Part shown: positions 62,491 through 64,000 of the stretch, one piece after another
How positions within the stretch are numbered: the stretch's first letter is position 1
How the letters are laid out: the number at the start of each line of letters is the position of its first letter
Assembly (NCBI RefSeq): GCF_009674775.1
Contig: NZ_WKKE01000001.1
Coordinates: 248,001 to 312,000, forward strand
Source of the DNA: Flavobacterium sp. LC2016-23
GTDB lineage: Bacteria; Bacteroidota; Bacteroidia; Flavobacteriales; Flavobacteriaceae
Direction of reading: 5' to 3'
DNA length: 64,000 nucleotides
Translations under genes and position numbers: made by a program
Notes under the pieces: model-generated
The model's database searches: none
What the model saw: only the letters and a program-made list of their open reading frames with translations
Told to the model about the DNA's origin: nothing

Positions 62491-63267
62491 CTAGTCATAT
62501 AAAAAAGACGTCAAAGGACTCGAAGCAGTTGCGTGATTTTGTTGATTGGCAATTTTGGCTTCGAACGCTTTTCGACCGGCAATTACTGCTTCTTTAAAAG
62601 CTTCAGCCATTAATTTGGGGTTTCCGGCCACGGCAATTGCCGTATTAACCAAAACAGCATCAGCACCTAATTCCATTGCCTTGGCAGCATCAGACGGAGC
62701 TCCGATTCCGGCATCAATAATGACCGGGACGTTGCTTTGCTCTATAATGATCTCGAGGAAATCAATAGTTTTCAGTCCTTTGTTGCTGCCAATTGGCGAG
62801 CCTAAAGGCATTACCGCAGCAGTTCCGGAGTTTTCTAAATGTTTGCACAAAACAGGGTCGGCATGAATGTAAGGAAGAACAATAAACCCCAGTTTTGCTA
62901 ATTCTTCTGTAGCCTTCAAAGTTTCAACAGCATCCGGCATTAGGTATTTGGGATCCGGATGTATTTCAAGTTTCAGCCAGTTCGTTTCTAAGGCTTCGCG
63001 GGCTAATTGTGCAGCAAAAACAGCCTCTTTGGCATTTCTTGCACCCGATGTATTGGGTAATAAATGAATTCCAGGGTGTTTCAAATGTGTTAGAATAGCA
63101 TCTGTTTCGGTCTCTAAATCAATTCGTTTTAAGGCAACCGTTACCAATTCGGTTTGAGAAGCCAAAATCGCTTCTTCCATTTCGAAATTAGAACCAAACT
63201 TTCCTGTTCCTAAAAACAATCGGGAGGTTAAGGTTTTATCACCAATTTTAAATAACGACGTTTGCAT
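62491..63267 (-). CDS. thiG: Thiazole synthase ThiG
   Basis: 258 residues. A TIM barrel with the Schiff-base lysine Lys99 in [26 protein letters not shown] at the start, [15 protein letters not shown], and [31 protein letters not shown]. It builds the thiazole phosphate from deoxyxylulose phosphate, dehydroglycine and ThiS thiocarboxylate. Its start overlaps thiE by 20 bases. Confidence 0.97.
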   Translation of the reverse strand: MQTSLFKIGDKTLTSRLFLGTGKFGSNFEMEEAILASQTELVTVALKRIDLETETDAILTHLKHPGIHLLPNTSGARNAKEAVFAAQLAREALETNWLKLEIHPDPKYLMPDAVETLKATEELAKLGFIVLPYIHADPVLCKHLENSGTAAVMPLGSPIGSNKGLKTIDFLEIIIEQSNVPVIIDAGIGAPSDAAKAMELGADAVLVNTAIAVAGNPKLMAEAFKEAVIAGRKAFEAKIANQQNHATASSPLTSFLYD

Positions 63268-63886
63268 ATAATTTTTCGTTTAATTGTTGAATGAGTTTTG
63301 CTTTCTGATGACTTTTTGTAATGAGTCCGGAGACGGCAATGCCATGAATTCCGCTTTCAATCAGTTTGTTGATATCGTCAGCGATAATTCCGCCAATAGC
63401 ATACACAGGAATAGTAAGATCGTTTTCTTTTAATTTCTGAAGAATTTTATGATACCCTTCAAAACCGAGAATCGGACTTAATTGTTCCTTTGTTGTTGTG
63501 AATCGAAGAGGACCTAATCCAATGTAATCACAACCATTTTTGATATGATTCTGAATATCTTCGAAGGTGTTGGCAGTTGCCCCGATGATTTTGGTGTTGC
63601 CAAGAATGGCGCGGGCTTCTTCAATTTTGGTGTCAAGGAGTCCTAAATGCACGCCGTCAGCAGCAATTTGTTGCGCCAGGTATACATTGTCGTTTACAAT
63701 GAAATTGGCCAGGTATTCTTCGCATAAAAATTTTACCGCTTCCGCTAAAGCGAAGCAGTTTTTCACGCTTTGATTTTTGAAACGCATCTGAATCCAGTCG
63801 CATCCGCTGTCCAGTGCGTCATGAATATTGTACAATTGCTTTTCGATTGTATTTCCCTGCGAGATGTATTGTAATTTATGGTACAT
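63248..63886 (-). CDS. thiE: Thiamin-phosphate synthase ThiE
   Basis: 212 residues. Motifs are [71 protein letters not shown], and [31 protein letters not shown]. It joins the pyrimidine and thiazole halves. The motif usually read GxxDxG is replaced in part ([11 protein letters not shown]), though the core is intact. It overlaps thiG by 20 bases and thiD by 11. Confidence 0.94.
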   Translation of the reverse strand: MYHKLQYISQGNTIEKQLYNIHDALDSGCDWIQMRFKNQSVKNCFALAEAVKFLCEEYLANFIVNDNVYLAQQIAADGVHLGLLDTKIEEARAILGNTKIIGATANTFEDIQNHIKNGCDYIGLGPLRFTTTKEQLSPILGFEGYHKILQKLKENDLTIPVYAIGGIIADDINKLIESGIHGIAVSGLITKSHQKAKLIQQLNEKLYANVVI

Positions 63887-64000
63887 AATGATAGCCTATT
63901 AAAGTTGATGTTGAACTCAGGTATTTTTCTATGTAGGCTTTCGCATTGATACAAGCCTCTTTTGGGGTCTGAGGGAATGCGAGATTTGAGGCAATCGCTG
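63876..64000 (-). CDS. thiD: Hydroxymethylpyrimidine/phosphomethylpyrimidine kinase, C-terminal end
   Basis: Partial, running off the right edge; about 41 residues are visible: AIASNLAFPQTPKEACINAK, then [20 protein letters not shown] and a stop at 63876-63878. The pattern (A-I-A-S-x-L-A near a final helix with A-x-x-Y-I) is the typical ThiD C-terminus. It phosphorylates HMP for thiamin synthesis. It overlaps thiE by 11 bases. A thiE-like second gene or fusion is possible, since only the tail is seen. Confidence 0.75.
   Translation of the reverse strand, partial: AIASNLAFPQTPKEACINAKAYIEKYLSSTSTLIGYHYVP

Overview
The window looks like a chromosome segment from a Flavobacterium-like member of the Bacteroidota. 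The evidence is the AT-rich sequence, the TAnnTTTG-type -7 promoter boxes, the porV-porU-gldJ block (type IX secretion and gliding), SusC/SusD pairs, and a geranylgeranylglyceryl-phosphate synthase family gene. There are no rRNA or tRNA genes, CRISPR arrays, transposases or phage genes that I can see. Identifications come from reading the translations, not from database searches.

Layout. 1-2047 (minus): the 5' end of the pyruvate dehydrogenase E2 gene, E1-alpha, and cytidine deaminase. 2123-10499: porV and porU (minus), divergent from gldJ and murF (plus). 10545-35202: a roughly 25 kb polysaccharide utilization locus. It has a membrane-anchored sensor with its own LuxR-type HTH, facing two SusC/SusD pairs, three GH30, two GH3, one GH5-CBM6-like enzyme and a secreted endonuclease/exonuclease/phosphatase-fold protein. 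The gene set fits a beta-glucan with beta-1,3 and/or beta-1,6 linkages, such as fungal cell wall or laminarin-type material. The sensor would detect the glycan and switch on the SusCD importers; the secreted and surface GH30/GH5 enzymes would cut the polymer; the GH3 enzymes would finish the oligosaccharides to glucose.

35286-47528: mixed housekeeping and stress genes. They include a DUF3857/transglutaminase protein, a Nudix-like regulator, a DNA-alkylation repair cluster (Ada-type AraC/methyltransferase, a 2OG-Fe oxygenase, a stand-alone Ada zinc-domain protein, AlkB), adenosylhomocysteinase, a phosphopantetheinyl transferase, and a truncated haemoglobin operon preceded by a Crp/Fnr-type dyad and followed by a Crp/Fnr gene. 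The intergenic spaces here carry several families of short dispersed repeats.

47623-52154: GGGP synthase family, PnuC, a fused NadR-like kinase-DUF4301 protein, ArfB, and a ParD/ParE toxin-antitoxin pair. 52268-54638: a TPP riboswitch controlling a TonB receptor, presumably for thiamin uptake. 54694-60478: a degenerate Rieske-like lipoprotein, greA with a terminator-like leader hairpin, a HIT protein, a histidine kinase, a flavin reductase, a DUF3127 protein with an SSB-like tail, aat and a MOSC protein. 60475-64000 (minus): a thiamin biosynthesis operon, thiD(partial)-thiE-thiG-thiH-thiF, which matches the riboswitch-controlled receptor 8 kb away in pathway.

The least explained items are the NR-kinase/DUF4301 fusion (the DUF4301 part has nucleotidyltransferase-like motifs), the kinase-less PUL sensor with a 19-bp direct repeat in its target promoter region, the split Ada system, and the greA leader hairpin.
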